The position numbers and the translations under genes are program-made. Below the pieces are notes generated by a model that ran no database searches, was not told the origin of the DNA, and was given only the letters and a program-made list of their open reading frames with translations. A stretch of DNA of 64,000 nt from Agarophyton chilense (taxonomy: Eukaryota > Rhodophyta > Florideophyceae > Gracilariales > Gracilariaceae), in the NCBI GenBank assembly GCA_030374765.1, contig JARGXX010000121.1, forward strand, positions 682,001 through 746,000, written 5' to 3'. Below are positions 12,601 through 23,427 of the stretch, piece after piece. Position 1 is the stretch's first letter. The number at the start of each line of letters is the position of its first letter.

Positions 12601-13756
12601 TCACCAAAGCACATACGGCCGCCTCGTCGGCAACCTTTACGGCTCCCCCCCAGCGGCGTACTACTAAAATCATGGTCTACAACAATTTCTTACCTCAATC
12701 GGATTCACAAGCTCCGAAAATGACCCCTGTCTCTATATACAAAATACACCAAAGGGATACACAATCGTCAGCACCACGATCGACGACTTTCTCGTTCTCG
12801 CCGCAACTCAATCCCTCATCGATGAACTGTACACCCAGATGCTGAGCAAATATAAGATCAAACGACTCGGACCACCCACCCACTTTCTCAACTGGACCAT
12901 AAAACGCACCGCCACAGACACGCATATCTCCCAGCCCGACAGCATCGACGCCTTACTGCAACGAACAGGCATGCACCAATGCAACCCGACACAGACACCA
13001 TACAACACACTAGTCACGTTGGACCATCAACCCACCACCCCTCCTCTTTCACCCCAAGACGCAACGCGCTACCGCCAAATTATCGGCGAGATCCGCTACA
13101 TCACCGACAGCACACGTCCCGACATAGCATATGCCACAAACCGTCTCGCCCAGCATATGTCCAAACCGCAGAAGCACCATGACCAAGCACTAAAAACACT
13201 TCTCAGATATCTAAAAGGAACTCGCACACATAAACTCCTCTACTCTCCCGCATCACACAACAACCCCCAGCTCCACCCACTCCAGGTGTACAGCGACGCC
13301 GACTTCGCCAACGCAAAGAACCGCAAATCAATCATGGGCACTCTCCACAGTATCCACGCAACACCGATATCCTGGACGTCGCGCAAACAGAATGTCGTAG
13401 CCTTATCTACAACCGAAGCGGAGTATATTGCAGCTACAGACGCCGCTCGCCACACGCTATGGCTCGCCAAACTGCTCCGCGACACCGTAACCCCCATCAA
13501 GGAAGCTATCCTCCATCACATAGACAACAGCTCCGCCGTCCTCATCGCAGAAAACCAAGCACCAACGAAACAAAGGAAATATATAGACATTCGACACCAT
13601 TACCTCCAACACCAAGTTGCCTGCCACACTATCAACCTCATCCGCACACCGACCACAAAAATGACCGCTGACATATTTACCAAACCGCTGCACAGAGACA
13701 GATACCAAGAGCTTCGCGAAGCACTTCAAGTCCTCCCAAGCCCGCACCAAAAATGA
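9623..13756 (+). pseudogene. Element D Gag-Pol polyprotein with six in-frame stops
   Basis: A single frame of 1378 codons runs from ATG 9623 to a stop at 13754 with no frameshift, broken by TAA 9956, TAA 10364, TAA 11657, TGA 11777, TAG 12518 and TAA 12665. Gag spans about codons 1-260 with a Cys/His zinc-binding stretch (CTYHKA to NHTDAQC). Protease has VMDSGAH at about 10607. Integrase has His/His/CSACD zinc ligands and an intact D-D-E set (SSDTCGP, RSDNAKEY, GIAERLNRT). RT has TTIDDFLVLA in place of YVDD. RNase H is well preserved (VYSDADFANAKNRKS, LSTTEAEY). The last 300 codons are fully open. The C-terminal TADIFTKPL is standard for copia. Confidence 0.9.
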
Positions 13757-13814
13757 GGCGCACCAACCAGGGACTGTCAAACAACCCCACTTCATTGCTG
13801 CGCCACATTTTTGA

Positions 13815-13906
13815 TGTCAAACAGCATTACAGTAGGACGCCAGTACTTAATCGCTAGACAACGACGACGACAAAATAAAGTGAAGAGGCAGTGCCTTCCA
13901 CTCACA
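13815..13906 (+). repeat. 3' LTR of element D (92 bp)
   Basis: This is a near-perfect copy of 9334-9425, ending CCTTCCACTCACA. One base differs from the 5' copy, indicating a recent insertion. Confidence 0.93.
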
Positions 13907-13911
13907 TTTAT
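13907..13911. repeat. Target-site duplication of element D, right copy (TTTAT)
   Basis: It matches 9329-9333. After it the interrupted gypsy integrase resumes as GTGGCCGATCACCCC, coding VADHP. Confidence 0.9.
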
Positions 13912-14649
13912 GTGGCCGATCACCCCAAAATTTGGGATCTGTTTACAGACGCATTAGCGTTCGGGTACAATAAGCAAGTACACCATACAAAGAATTTGAC
14001 TCCATTCGAATTCGTCTTGTCCCTTTTTACGATCGCTATCGCGTTGGAACTCCATTCTACTCTGGAAGACTTTTCTTTCGTGTAGGATTATCGCCACAAG
14101 TGAAAATGATAGCTAACGACGTTGATCTCGGCTGCTCGCTGTTATATGGCTCTTGTTCGAGCCTCCTATAGGCGTAATTTTATCTTTCACTCTCGTAGTA
14201 CGACGCCACTGGTCAAAATAGGCGAATACCTCTTCCCCCGTAAGGAATACTTTGGCCCCGATAAAGAGAAACTCTACAATCTCTCCCCTTTCGCTGACGG
14301 ACGTTATAACGTGACTTTTGTCAAGGACGATGTCATCGTGGCGGATATGGCTGAAGCTCAGAAGCGTATCTTCCACGACCGCGTTGTCATCGCCCCGTCA
14401 TCGCCCCTACAAATACCAGTTGTTGGAACAAAACATAAAACCCTGGATAGTTTCCCGCCACACATCTCAGCAGCTCAGACCACTTCAGTGGTTTCAAGAC
14501 CTACTGTCTTGCTACAACCTGCAAGGGGATTTTATGATTTTCCGCTCTTGCTGGAATCTAACGAGAAGAATTTATCTGTAATGGCACCGCGTGTTGTCTT
14601 GTTTCCCTGTCTGGGAGACCCTACCGCACATCCAGCCGTTCCTTTCTGA
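13912..14649 (+). pseudogene. Gypsy E integrase, second part and C-terminal domain
   Basis: VADHPKIWDLFTDALAFGYN and TKNLTPFEFVLS (13912-14020) are the post-catalytic helices of Ty3/gypsy integrase. The open frame 14122-14649 continues with KIGEYLFPRKEYFGPDKEKL and LSPFADGRYNVTFVKDDVIV, the SH3-like GPY/F-type region near the integrase C-terminus. Stops and a shift lie between the two parts. Continuity with the sequence left of 9328 shows that D inserted into this gene. Confidence 0.75.
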
Positions 14650-15184
14650 AAAGACGGAGGCGGAAATTAAGGTTTAACCCAACAATGTCGTTAAATTCAA
14701 GTTCGGTACGGACAATTCACACGCCAAAAGCGGAAATATCTCGTTTCCAAGATAAGCGGAAAACTCCACGTGATTATCCCGCACAGCCAATGAACTCTAG
14801 AGAGATGCAACACACCCATATTCTCGACACTTGCGCGAAAGAAATACAAATACGTCGGAAGAAAACATCGGAAGTGGTACTGTAACGCCGAAGCATCCGA
14901 ACTCACCAACGATGACGCGGCCGTAGCCCTCAACTAAGGATGCGAAACAAATTTAGGCGCGCAGTGCTCTTCGCCATCAGTTGGAATGCGCACGTGACAA
15001 AACGGGCCGCCCTCGAGAGATATACCAATCAGCTAACGAAGCCCGAGGTGGTTAGCTCCCCGTTGTATGGAGAACATTGGCACAATCGCCTCCGCCGTCC
15101 ACATCCTCACCGTTAGGAAGGATATCAGCAGGTGAACTCGTTGAACGCGACCCAGAACCCCATATAGGAGAGAAGTCTAAATCA

Positions 15185-15400
15185 CAAACACGGCCCCGCC
15201 GAAAGGTACACGGGCAGGAATTTGATATTTTCCATTTTGTGGAACATTCATACCAACTGGATTGTTACAGTCATTAACTTGCCTGTCGTTATGTCTATGG
15301 TCCTGCGGCCGACTCCGATGAACCAATTGAGCATCTTCCACGTTGTAGAACGGTTCCATGTCACGGACTAATGCGGAAAGGGATCCTTGCAACGATCATT
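15185..15400 (+). pseudogene. Chromodomain at the C-terminus of gypsy E
   Basis: The frame reads RRKVHGQEFDIFHFVEHSYQ then, past one in-frame stop, LACRYVYGPAADSDEPIEHL. This fits the chromodomain plan: an EYEVEKIVDH-type first strand and a YxVRWxGYGPxxDTWEPIEHL-type second half. The usual Trp before EPI is Asp here and one stop is present, so it is not functional. In chromoviruses this domain follows integrase and reads histone methyl marks to choose insertion sites. Confidence 0.6.
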
Positions 15401-15419
15401 AACGCCTAAATGGGATAGT

Positions 15420-15650
15420 TGAACCACAGTGGTGGAAGAAAAAGAGGAATATGAACAGAAGAAATAAGGTACAAGAATGTTTTAGAGGATTGAAAAGATT
15501 GAAGAAGAATGCATATGTAATTTGTTAATGATTCGAGTACATTGGTACCGTACCAAAATGTCGGAAAATACCCTACATCCTGAAGCAACATGCCCTTTCC
15601 GGAGTCATTACTCCCTTACGGATTTGGAATTTTTACCATATGAGTCGTTG
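15420..15650. other. Possible polypurine tract and LTR remnant of E
   Basis: A purine run (GTGGTGGAAGAAAAAGAGG, about 15431-15449) lies just after the chromodomain, where a gypsy polypurine tract would be. The following AT-rich DNA could be the 3' LTR, but no second copy exists to confirm it. No gene is seen. Confidence 0.25.
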
Positions 15651-16437
15651 TTTTGAAGAAGGGAAATCAAATCCACGCGCACCTCGGTAACATTATCACT
15701 GGCAGCGGCACTCTCCAGCTTCACCTCGCGGAGCAACTTCGAAATCACGTTCCCCTGACCTGCTGAAGCGAAACTTAATTCCCTTTAAGTGGAGGCACCC
15801 CAACCCAAAACGCTCACTGGCGGAGCTGGAGGTTCACCACCATCTACAACGGTAGAAGCAGCCTCTGCAAGGGTTTCCAGGTCCATACATGGCACGACAA
15901 AGTTTCCTACGTTTTGTAACTCTTCCATGAATTACAGTGAAATATTTTCAGAAAATGCCACCCCATCACTAGTTCCACTATCTAACATCGGTTCCTCACT
16001 TTCTTAGAAGTTCTAATACTCTTCCGCGTCCGCCAAATCGGTTAAATGCCCCTCCGAAATATTCCGAGGATCCAATCGAAGTTCATTATCCTCCTCCGAA
16101 TAAATCTCATGTCTCTCCCAGCGCTTGAAATAGAAGAATTAACCCACGAGTAGAGTTCGAATTCCGGCGGACAGGTCCTGGGTCAGACCACCAGTTGCAC
16201 GTCCACTCTGTGAAAAAGGAACTGAGGCCCCATAAACCTGGTCGATGATTTCGAGAAGTGTAGCCACCTCTTTGGCGTTACTTTCCCGACCTAGTGGGAT
16301 GCACAATTCCAAAGAACGAATGCCGGCGAGAACTTGCTATGGGATGAGCAACAATCTGTACTGTTTGCGACCCTCCCAGAGAATGAAACTCGCCGTGCAG
16401 ATAGCCTACTCAGTGACGAAAACTTATCAAAGTCCTA
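15650..16437 (-). pseudogene. Unassigned minus-strand frame with scattered stops
   Basis: One minus-strand frame stays protein-like for about 780 bp despite roughly ten stops, several of them crowded at its start. Readable stretches include SNAKEVATLLEIIDQVYGAS, DLSAGIRTLLVG, NELRLDPRNISEGHLTDLAD and VPCMDLETLAEAASTVVDGG. Composition is acidic, ending in a Pro/Gly-rich part. No catalytic or zinc motif is visible. Isolated stops in one frame suggest a relatively recent gene loss. It could be a Gag or a transposon accessory gene; I cannot tell which. Confidence 0.35.
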
Positions 16438-16439
16438 AC

Positions 16440-17085
16440 TGATAATCCTTGAGGAGGTATGATCCGGAATAAGTGATGACCTGAGGTAGCTCGATATAAC
16501 AGACTCGAAAAGTTTTTGAACTACGAATACCAAGATGTCATATGGGCATACCGACCGTGTCGGCTGGCTGCGCAAAATCGTTTCATTTCCACGTTTTCGT
16601 ACAGGACTAGAACTACTACATGAGTAAAAGGACGACCATTTTATCTCTTAAATTGGGCGGGCAAGCGCTGGCCATCTGCATTCCATTACTCCCTCTTGGT
16701 CTCTCCTTCCTTCAATACGCTCATGTGTGCATCAGTGAAAATATGCGTATCATGAATTAAAGATTTGATACAAAACATACATTTCGGAACATGAATACCC
16801 CACGCAACCATTTCTTATTATTATTAGGAAATGACTCTATAAAAGACCTATGATTACCAGACATACTTTTGAAACCTAAACATCTACAAAACTGGATCCT
16901 TTTGCCAGACATCGAAGTGATTCCGAACGTATATTCCGCCTTAAAACATTACCGCTTGCCATAATTCCCTTTTACTAAAGTATACCGGTATGAAACAATG
17001 GTTTATTAATTTTAAAAAAACTGTCATAGAATGGCAGGCATGCCTATTTATCTGAAGCATATGAAAGTGTCTGGAGAGTGACAAG
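16440..17085. other. No recognisable gene
   Basis: AT-rich sequence with only short chance frames. It ends where the LTR-like repeat at 17086 begins. Confidence 0.5.
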
Positions 17086-17640
17086 TGTTGAAAGGTAGTC
17101 CTAGAACGTTCCAAACGTAGCAAACATCATAGTTTGAGGTAGTCTGCCCGGATTGGGCAGTGGTAACTAGAAAAACATTTTCCTAGAAGTTTGTAGAACT
17201 CAAAGCTATAAAAACAGGCAGACCGAACAAGAGAGTGAAAAACAGTTCTATGACTAATCTGGTACAAAGATGAAGGCCAAAAGAAAGGCCGGAGGTGCAT
17301 TTCAAGCCGTCTACGAGTTTGTAACTACCCTCGATTATACAGAACCAATTTCGTCTGTGTTCTCGGAAGTGGAATTTACTCCCAAAACATCTAGTATTTT
17401 CATGCTAGGAAGTCAGTTGTTAATCTGCGAATGTGCTAGTATGAAAGTGCTAGAAAATCTAGCAAACTAGCAAACGTCTAGGATGAGCTGAAGACTTTCG
17501 TAGCCCAGGTTCTCTCTTCTAGCACCAAATAACTATCAGAGATGCATGTCACTTACGACGTGTATTTTACCACACCCATACTAACAAACTAGCAAACAAG
17601 AAAGAATAGTGGATTTTTTTGTCTAGAATTAACCGACTTT
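17086..17640 (+). repeat. Isolated copia LTR (family of elements B and C)
   Basis: It starts TGTTGAAAGG and shares a series of blocks with the LTR at 30561: GTAGCAAACATCATAG, TCTGCCCGGATTGGGCAGTG, CTAGAAGTTTGTAGAACTCA, CAGACCGAACA, AACAGTTCTATGA. The order and spacing of the blocks agree with the LTR at about 52200 too. The downstream part is rich in CTAG. No coding region is attached, so it is a solo or truncated LTR. The right end is approximate, and the short ORF at 17270-17470 lies within it. Confidence 0.65.
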
Positions 17641-18584
17641 CTAGGCTAAGAATGGTTGCTACACAATCGTCTGGAACAGGTTTTCTGGCCCATTCTGAGC
17701 ATGGCTAATAGCACTCACACCACATAGGATTCATTCCAAATTAGTACCTACAACCCCAAAAAAACATGACAAATTATCACTCATAAAGAAAACGCACCCA
17801 AGAATCGAAAAAGCACACCTTATAATGCAACGAAATACAGAACAGCAAATTACAGTCAATCACAGTATGCCATTCAAGCATTGCAAAAAGCAAACCAACC
17901 TTCTCAAACCTTACCTGTTTCCATCCTGCACGCGTTCCCTAACGTACCTCACACAGACAGACAGACAGACACACAAGCAACCCTAAACCACATCATTGGA
18001 TCACATCACTTCTTCAACCCCAATACTGCAAATAATTAAAATTTCCCACTTCCTGAATCCACTCCGAAATTAAATTGAGTACCAAACCGATTCCTCATGC
18101 ATCGCTCAGCACCGCACATTCGTTCAACAGTTAGAAAACAAAGAGAACAAAAGAAAATGGCCGTTACCTGCCCCGCCTTTCACTGCCGGTCTCTATACTC
18201 GCGATGACGTGGGGATTAGCAGCGCCGATCGCTCACAGAGCGCCAAAGGCGCAATCCGCACAGCCGAGCAGTATCAAAGACATAAGGCACACATGAGCCA
18301 CGCACACCACCCAACACCTCGAAACAACCTCGCCACCGGTCCCGATTCTTCCTAGTATTTTCATCCAAAATCAAAAACAAGCTCACACGATTCATTATAG
18401 TTCTCCCGCAGTGCATCTTTGCACGCTGCAGAACCTTTCACGAAAATTTCTGCCTCCCACGCACCGTTGGGAGGGTGAGAGTATAGCTTTCAATAAAACT
18501 TCCCCATGTGAAGTATCATTCAAAACTATAATTTTCGCTTCACCTTTTCACATCCTCCCATCTCCATCAAAGTCCTTTCCCATC
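17640..18584. other. No gene; short ACAG microsatellite
   Basis: Mostly A/C-rich spacer before transposase copy 1. A short tetranucleotide run (ACAG repeated about four times) lies at about 17950-17972. ACTATAATTTT near 18523 is the nearest TATA-like sequence to the transposase start. No other feature is supported. Confidence 0.4.
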
Positions 18585-21137
18585 ATGCCGTCTTGCTGCT
18601 TTCCAGGTTGCTTCCATCGCACAAACTCCCTATACTTCCTCTCTCAGCATCAAAAACGCTGTCGACACGGCAAAACCTCTAGCCCCTACGTCTTCTAAAC
18701 CCCCCAGAGCGGGTTCACGCTCGCTCCACGCACCAAAAACCCACGCGTCCAGACCACCCAAAGCGCCTCCGTTCGTGTCTGAAACTGCCCCTCGGATAAC
18801 GTAGCACTCCAAGACGACGATCAATATCACTCCAACCCAATCGCTCCCGCAAAACGTTCCGGAGCTGCAGCTGATATGCTCCACCTCGCTTCCCCCTCCG
18901 CATCCCCCCCGACACTCACCCCCTCCTCCTCCGCGAACCACACCCATCATCAAATTGTCATTTCCATCTCCTTTATCGCCACCAAACTCGGAAAGTGAAC
19001 CGCGGACGAACTCATCCACATCCTCAAGGACCTCTCCTTCTCACTCTCAGACTTCCAGCAGTCTATCTCCTCGGCGTCTCAATGCCTACAGCTCCACTCC
19101 AAACTATTCGAGCACACCGTAGGCTCTATCAGATTCAAAACCTGCATCATCTCAGACAAACTCAACAAATATTCCGCAACTTTGTATCTCAAAGATCCCA
19201 TAGAAGTCCTGCGCCAGCAACTCCAACTCGCTTCCCACAACACATCCTTCTTCCATCCAGTCAAGCAATCTTCCACTACCAGCATTCCCGCCTTCGCCCA
19301 CCCCATGGCTTCCGATCTCGGCTCACACGTATTCCACGCATGAAAGAACACATCCTCCAATCCCAAGACCCAGACGTCATCTGGCACAAGTCCAGCACCA
19401 CCGGCATGGACTCCTTCAACGGATTCATACAACTCTACTCGGACAAGTCCTTCACCACTCTCAAAAGCTCCTCCGTAACCTCCTACCCCTTGCACATCAC
19501 CCTTCTCAACTTTTCAGACTTCTTTCGCCGCCACTGCATCTCCCGCAACTACACCCTCGCCGGTTACATCCACAATTTGTTAAAAAACACTTCCTCTCCT
19601 CCTGAAGACGAGTCCATCTACATCAGCCCCTCCTCCTAGTCCGTGGACCGCGCTGCGCGTATGGAACTCGTCCAAAAATCTTTCAAAACAATCCTCGAAC
19701 CCCTCTGCTCCACCCGTCTAAAAGGGTTTCCCTTCCGCGACGCTGATAGCGTGATCCGTCAATGCCATCCAGTCATCGCAAACTATAGTGCAGACATCCC
19801 GGAAACAAAGGACATTCTCGCCACTCTCCATGGCACAAAACTAATGAAGCATTGCCACAGATGCCTCTTCCCCCGCTCAGACCTTAACCTCTACACTCTC
19901 ACTCTCATTCCCCGAACCGTCTCCCACACCACTCAAACGAGGTCTCGACACAAGAAACTGCTCCAAAACTCCGACGAAGCCCTTCTCTCCCCCGAACCAC
20001 GCGTCGCTGGATCGCTAAGAAACCAAGCCACAGAACTCCTCCATTCCACCGCCCTATCCTCCTACACCTCCTTCCTCGAGTCATACCCACTCCTGAACGT
20101 CTCTCCACTCCTCACTCCCTACTCCATCTTTTCCTTCGAACCACTCCACAACTTCTACCTCGGCATCTTAAAGCTCATCAAGCTCGCCACCATCTAAAGA
20201 CTCAAGTCTGAAGATAAATTCTCCAACGTCGGTCCTTCATACTCCACCAGATCATTCAAGACCATACGCAACTCTCTTCTGAACCACGCCAACACCATCC
20301 TCCCGGACATCGAACTCTACTTCCCCGGCTCCGGGTTTTCATATAGACTTCTCAACTGCAGAAAAGGGTAACTCACTCAACGGCTTCTTCACCCCCGACG
20401 GTATCAAAGGAATTCTAGAAGCAAAGGACTACAGAGCACTGGATATGGTCTTCCCCTTCATCGGCGCCTTCTCGGAGCGGTGTTGCGATGAAGTTGACAC
20501 AGCACTCATCACCCCCATCTTCACGTCCTACACCTACCTCGTCAACAACGTGCTCCACTACCACAACTTCCCAGAATGGACACAGATCCGCATTCGCTCC
20601 TTGGAGATTCTCATAAAAAACTTCAAGTCAAATGCCCTCTCCATATTCGACCCCTTCCAGGCATCCAACTCCCTAACACTTAAGTTCCATCTCCTTCATC
20701 ATATCCTCCCAGACATCAGAAGATACGCAGGCCTCCATTTCGGTAACGCAGGAGTCTATGAACATGCACACCTCCTCTTCAAAACCCATTACCACCGCAC
20801 CTCCCGCAGAAGATTAACAGCTCACACAGAAACAATCGACGCCATCCAACAGTCTGAGAACCTTCGAAACTCCATATCCATCTCCACCTCAAACTCAATC
20901 TCCTCCCCTTCTCCTCCACCTTTACAGCCCTGCATGGCTCGCGATCGCATCACTATCCTCCTCCGCGACGTCATCACCGCTGACAAATATCTTCGCTCCC
21001 ATCCTCATTCCACAATCTCCTCCCTCTCACACATCTTCCTCCCTTCCACCCTATCCTTCATCAACCAAATCTCTCGAGAGTACGTCGGTGACTTCTTTTC
21101 CTACCACACTTCTGACGTTACCGACGTCTCCCCGTGA
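18585..21137 (+). pseudogene. DNA transposase copy 1 (KDZ/Plavaka-like), broken
   Basis: The frame starts MPSCCFPGCFHRTNSLYFLS with a C-x4-C...H-x4-C finger (HQKRC), matching the start of the copy at 48100. The homologous body carries CLQLHSKLFEHTVGSI, ILATLHGTKLMKHCHRCL (a Cys-rich insertion typical of Plavaka/TNP2-like transposases), PYSIFSFEPLHNFYLGI and GNAGVYEHAHLLFKTHY. The usual product is a DDE enzyme that cuts element ends; superfamily assignment is from pattern only. At least five stops (e.g. after SSPYVF, SVRV, LGK, SPSS, LATI) and a frameshift near 19340 break it. The last ~250 residues of the other copy are missing. The sense strand is strongly pyrimidine-rich. Confidence 0.65.
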
Positions 21138-21199
21138 ACTCGAACGTGAACCAGCGATATACGAAGTAGGCTGCAAGGCATTTTGTTTGTACAAAGTAG

Positions 21200-21840
21200 A
21201 ACATCTTTCCCATTAAGTTGGGACTATTGGTATTGTACTATCAATCGTCCCAAAAGTTGGCTTCTTAGGCGCCACTACTTGTCTGGAAATGAAGTAGAAT
21301 TGCTGCAACAAGAAACATGAGGGGTGACTTTCAGTAGAACGCCTGGAAACTTGGATCTCTGAAATAAGAGGCCTTTTCGAAGCTGTAAAACGCCAATTGA
21401 ATTGCGTTGTAGTTTTGTAGACTCGTCTTCTTGAGGAAAACATTTGCTATATAATAAGGTCCAGAACTCTTCTGTCTTTAAACGATCTGCTTTCTTCCAT
21501 TCCAATAATCGTTTCTTCATGAAGACTTTCAGAGATTCACAACGGTTTCGCAATTCTGCCTCACTGAAACTGACTCTTTCATGTGAATGAGTGCAATTGA
21601 GTGACACTGTCCAGTTCGATTTGAGATCATTTAATTGATTCATCAGGTTAGAAGGACAAGAGTTGGCGTAATTACTGTGTCGCAAACACCATAGACGGGA
21701 ATTGATGAGACGACACGAACCCTTCTTACGAAACTGGACGTATCGAAAGTAGTGAATTGTATACATGAATTCCTTGGAACGTGCGATTTAATCCATGATC
21801 TCAAGATAATTAGAGCCATCTCCACACAAACGCTTTCCAT
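21200..21840 (-). pseudogene. Minus-strand frames downstream of the Ulp1-like gene
   Basis: Two overlapping minus frames (21840-21643 and 21766-21275) read as protein, with ERVSFSEAELRNRCESLKVF and KKRLLEWKKADRLKTEEFW suggesting a charged helical segment. They lie downstream of the Ulp1-like gene on the same strand and may be its C-terminal part after frameshifts. No domain is recognised. They are tail-to-tail with transposase copy 1. Confidence 0.3.
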
Positions 21841-22255
21841 CAGAGGTGGAAATGTCTTTTAGAACCGCGATAGAATTCGGTTTAATCAGGCCGCTCTCCT
21901 CTTTTCCGACGCTTTGTGCCACCATTTTCTCGTTGTTACTAAAAGCGGCTTCTATTAGACCACCGATAATCCATAAAGTAACCAGATTGCTATCAAAGAA
22001 TCTAATTCTTCGTTTCGATGAACAGGAATGGCTTAAAAACTGCTAGTGTTTAGTTGACCTTTCTTTTCCAAAGTCGTGACAGGTCCCTACTTTTTTGTTG
22101 AGCTGCGGGAACGGCAAAAAGAATCGTTAGTGTTTAGATGACACGCTTTCTTTTCCAAATTCGATACAGATGCCTGCTTCTTTGCTGAAGTTGAAATGGT
22201 CCCGATACCTCCAACTTCTTCGTCCATGAAAGATGTATCGGTAGGCCTGTCGTTT

Positions 22256-23190
22256 TCAAAGAGATTGGAAGTTTTGCCTGTGGTTCGCCATTCTAAAGTC
22301 CCTTCTTTTCAATAATGGATTCATCTTTTGGAGTGGACTATTTGCGTCAGAGCGATGTTGAAAATAATCTTGACGTAAGCTCAACCGATACTTGCATATC
22401 ATAGTATCACTTACTTTTTCAGTCTTGAAGAAAACGGATGCCAGTATATTCTGCAAGATGAGACTTCTTATCGCCATCCATCTGTACAATTCCGAGAGCT
22501 CAGCATTCATACCAGACTTTTTTAGCCTTTTCGGCGCAAACCCCGTATCTTCTGTTAGTTCCGTCGCCACTGCTATAACGAAACAACCACAACTATACCC
22601 ATCTGACTGTTTTTTGTAGTTAAGAACATCCTACCTATAGTTTTTTCTTGATATAGTAGCTTTAGCTTCGCCATGGAGGATGCTATAGTCGAATGCTTTC
22701 TTGAAGAACCCCAGAATTTGATCAGGACATTTCCATCCATAGCTGTCTCCAAAGTAAACTGTAGGCTTCTCTTTCAAACCTGATTCCGATTGAAAAGAGC
22801 GTTTTCCAATCAAGAATCCCCAATGAAATCCACTCAAGGTAATTGGGACAAAGACAGTGTCTATTCTTCTTGAATCTCCAGTCGCATTCATCGTAAATGC
22901 TTGTTTCATATTCAACAAAAACGATTCTTGTTGCAATGGTTCTTTCTTTATTCGATTTCCGTAAGAAACCAGAGAGACACCTGTGGTACAGGTACAGTAA
23001 CACACACCTGGAAGTGGGCTCATGTCCATTATAGCTGCGGTTATGAGATCCGAACAAGGATAAACTCCCGGCCTCGAGCTGTGAACAAACGATACCGGAA
23101 TGATCTAACGCTCTTCAGCTTTTTCAATATTGTAAGCGTGGTGGTGCACTACAGCAAACCGTTTTTTTACCTCTGTGTTTCAGTTTTCTA
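22256..23190 (-). pseudogene. Ulp1/C48-type cysteine protease with complete catalytic set
   Basis: The minus frame from about 23190 carries all four catalytic elements of SUMO-protease-like (C48) enzymes in the correct order. These are His in SGFHWGFLIG (His codon near 22824), Asp in VYFGDSYGW (near 22746), Gln in KKQSDGYSCG and Cys in the same block (near 22590). The helical end AVATELTED follows, as in the family. Upstream, PGVYPCSDLITAAIMDMSPL is in frame. The frame is cut by TAG at 22631, between the Asp and Gln blocks, and by a TAG near 23130. Such proteases occur as host deSUMOylases and as accessory proteins in several DNA transposons. Its convergence with transposase copy 1 favours the latter. 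Confidence 0.7.
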
Positions 23191-23427
23191 AACTGCTCTA
23201 GCCCTTCGTAAAAGTCTCTGCATATATTAGAAATCTTTGCGTTAGGATCGGCTTTAAAAACTTGTTCAAATATAAAAAGGTTTGATTCTGTAGTGAACAA
23301 GAAAAGGAATCGTTTTTGTTAGCATTAGAGTTTCTGAATATGAATGAAGTAGAATTGAAAGAACCACTTACGGTTTACTGCATTCATTTCTAGTCTAAAT
23401 ATGTAGTTTTTTAAGAGTAAAGAATTG

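Larger units (their letters stand above)
9334..13906 (+). mobile_element. Complete copia-type LTR retrotransposon D
   Basis: The element has two near-identical 92-bp LTRs starting TGTCAAACAG and ending CCACTCACA, flanked by TTTAT duplications. Between them is one long frame in copia order: Gag, protease, integrase, RT, RNase H. It is 4573 bp long. The sense strand is strikingly poor in G and rich in A and C, unlike its neighbours. No convincing polypurine tract is seen before the 3' LTR, where the sequence reads GCGCCACATTTTTGA. Confidence 0.93.
6070..15420 (+). mobile_element. Ty3/gypsy (chromovirus-like) relic E, split by element D
   Basis: Protease, reverse transcriptase, RNase H, integrase and a C-terminal chromodomain appear in that order, the Ty3/gypsy chromovirus arrangement. 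The integrase frame stops at ...ASLRFY before 9333 and resumes as VADHPKIWDLFTDAL at 13912 once element D and one copy of its 5-bp duplication are ignored. Neither LTR could be identified. A purine run at about 15431-15450 could be the polypurine tract. Confidence 0.75.

Noticed and set aside
9623-13756. Alternative genetic code (TAA/TAG read as Gln) suggested by element D stops
   Set aside because: Gln codons become stops by one C-to-T change, so mutation explains it. Other elements show stops at Leu, Tyr and Glu positions, and the DCP1 domain ends sensibly at TAA.
10907-13795. Minus-strand ORFs (Gly/Val/Cys-rich) across element D
   Set aside because: Shadows created by the G-poor sense strand. 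The plus strand carries the copia polyprotein.
17950-17972. CRISPR-like or regulatory repeat
   Set aside because: It is a simple ACAG microsatellite of about four units.
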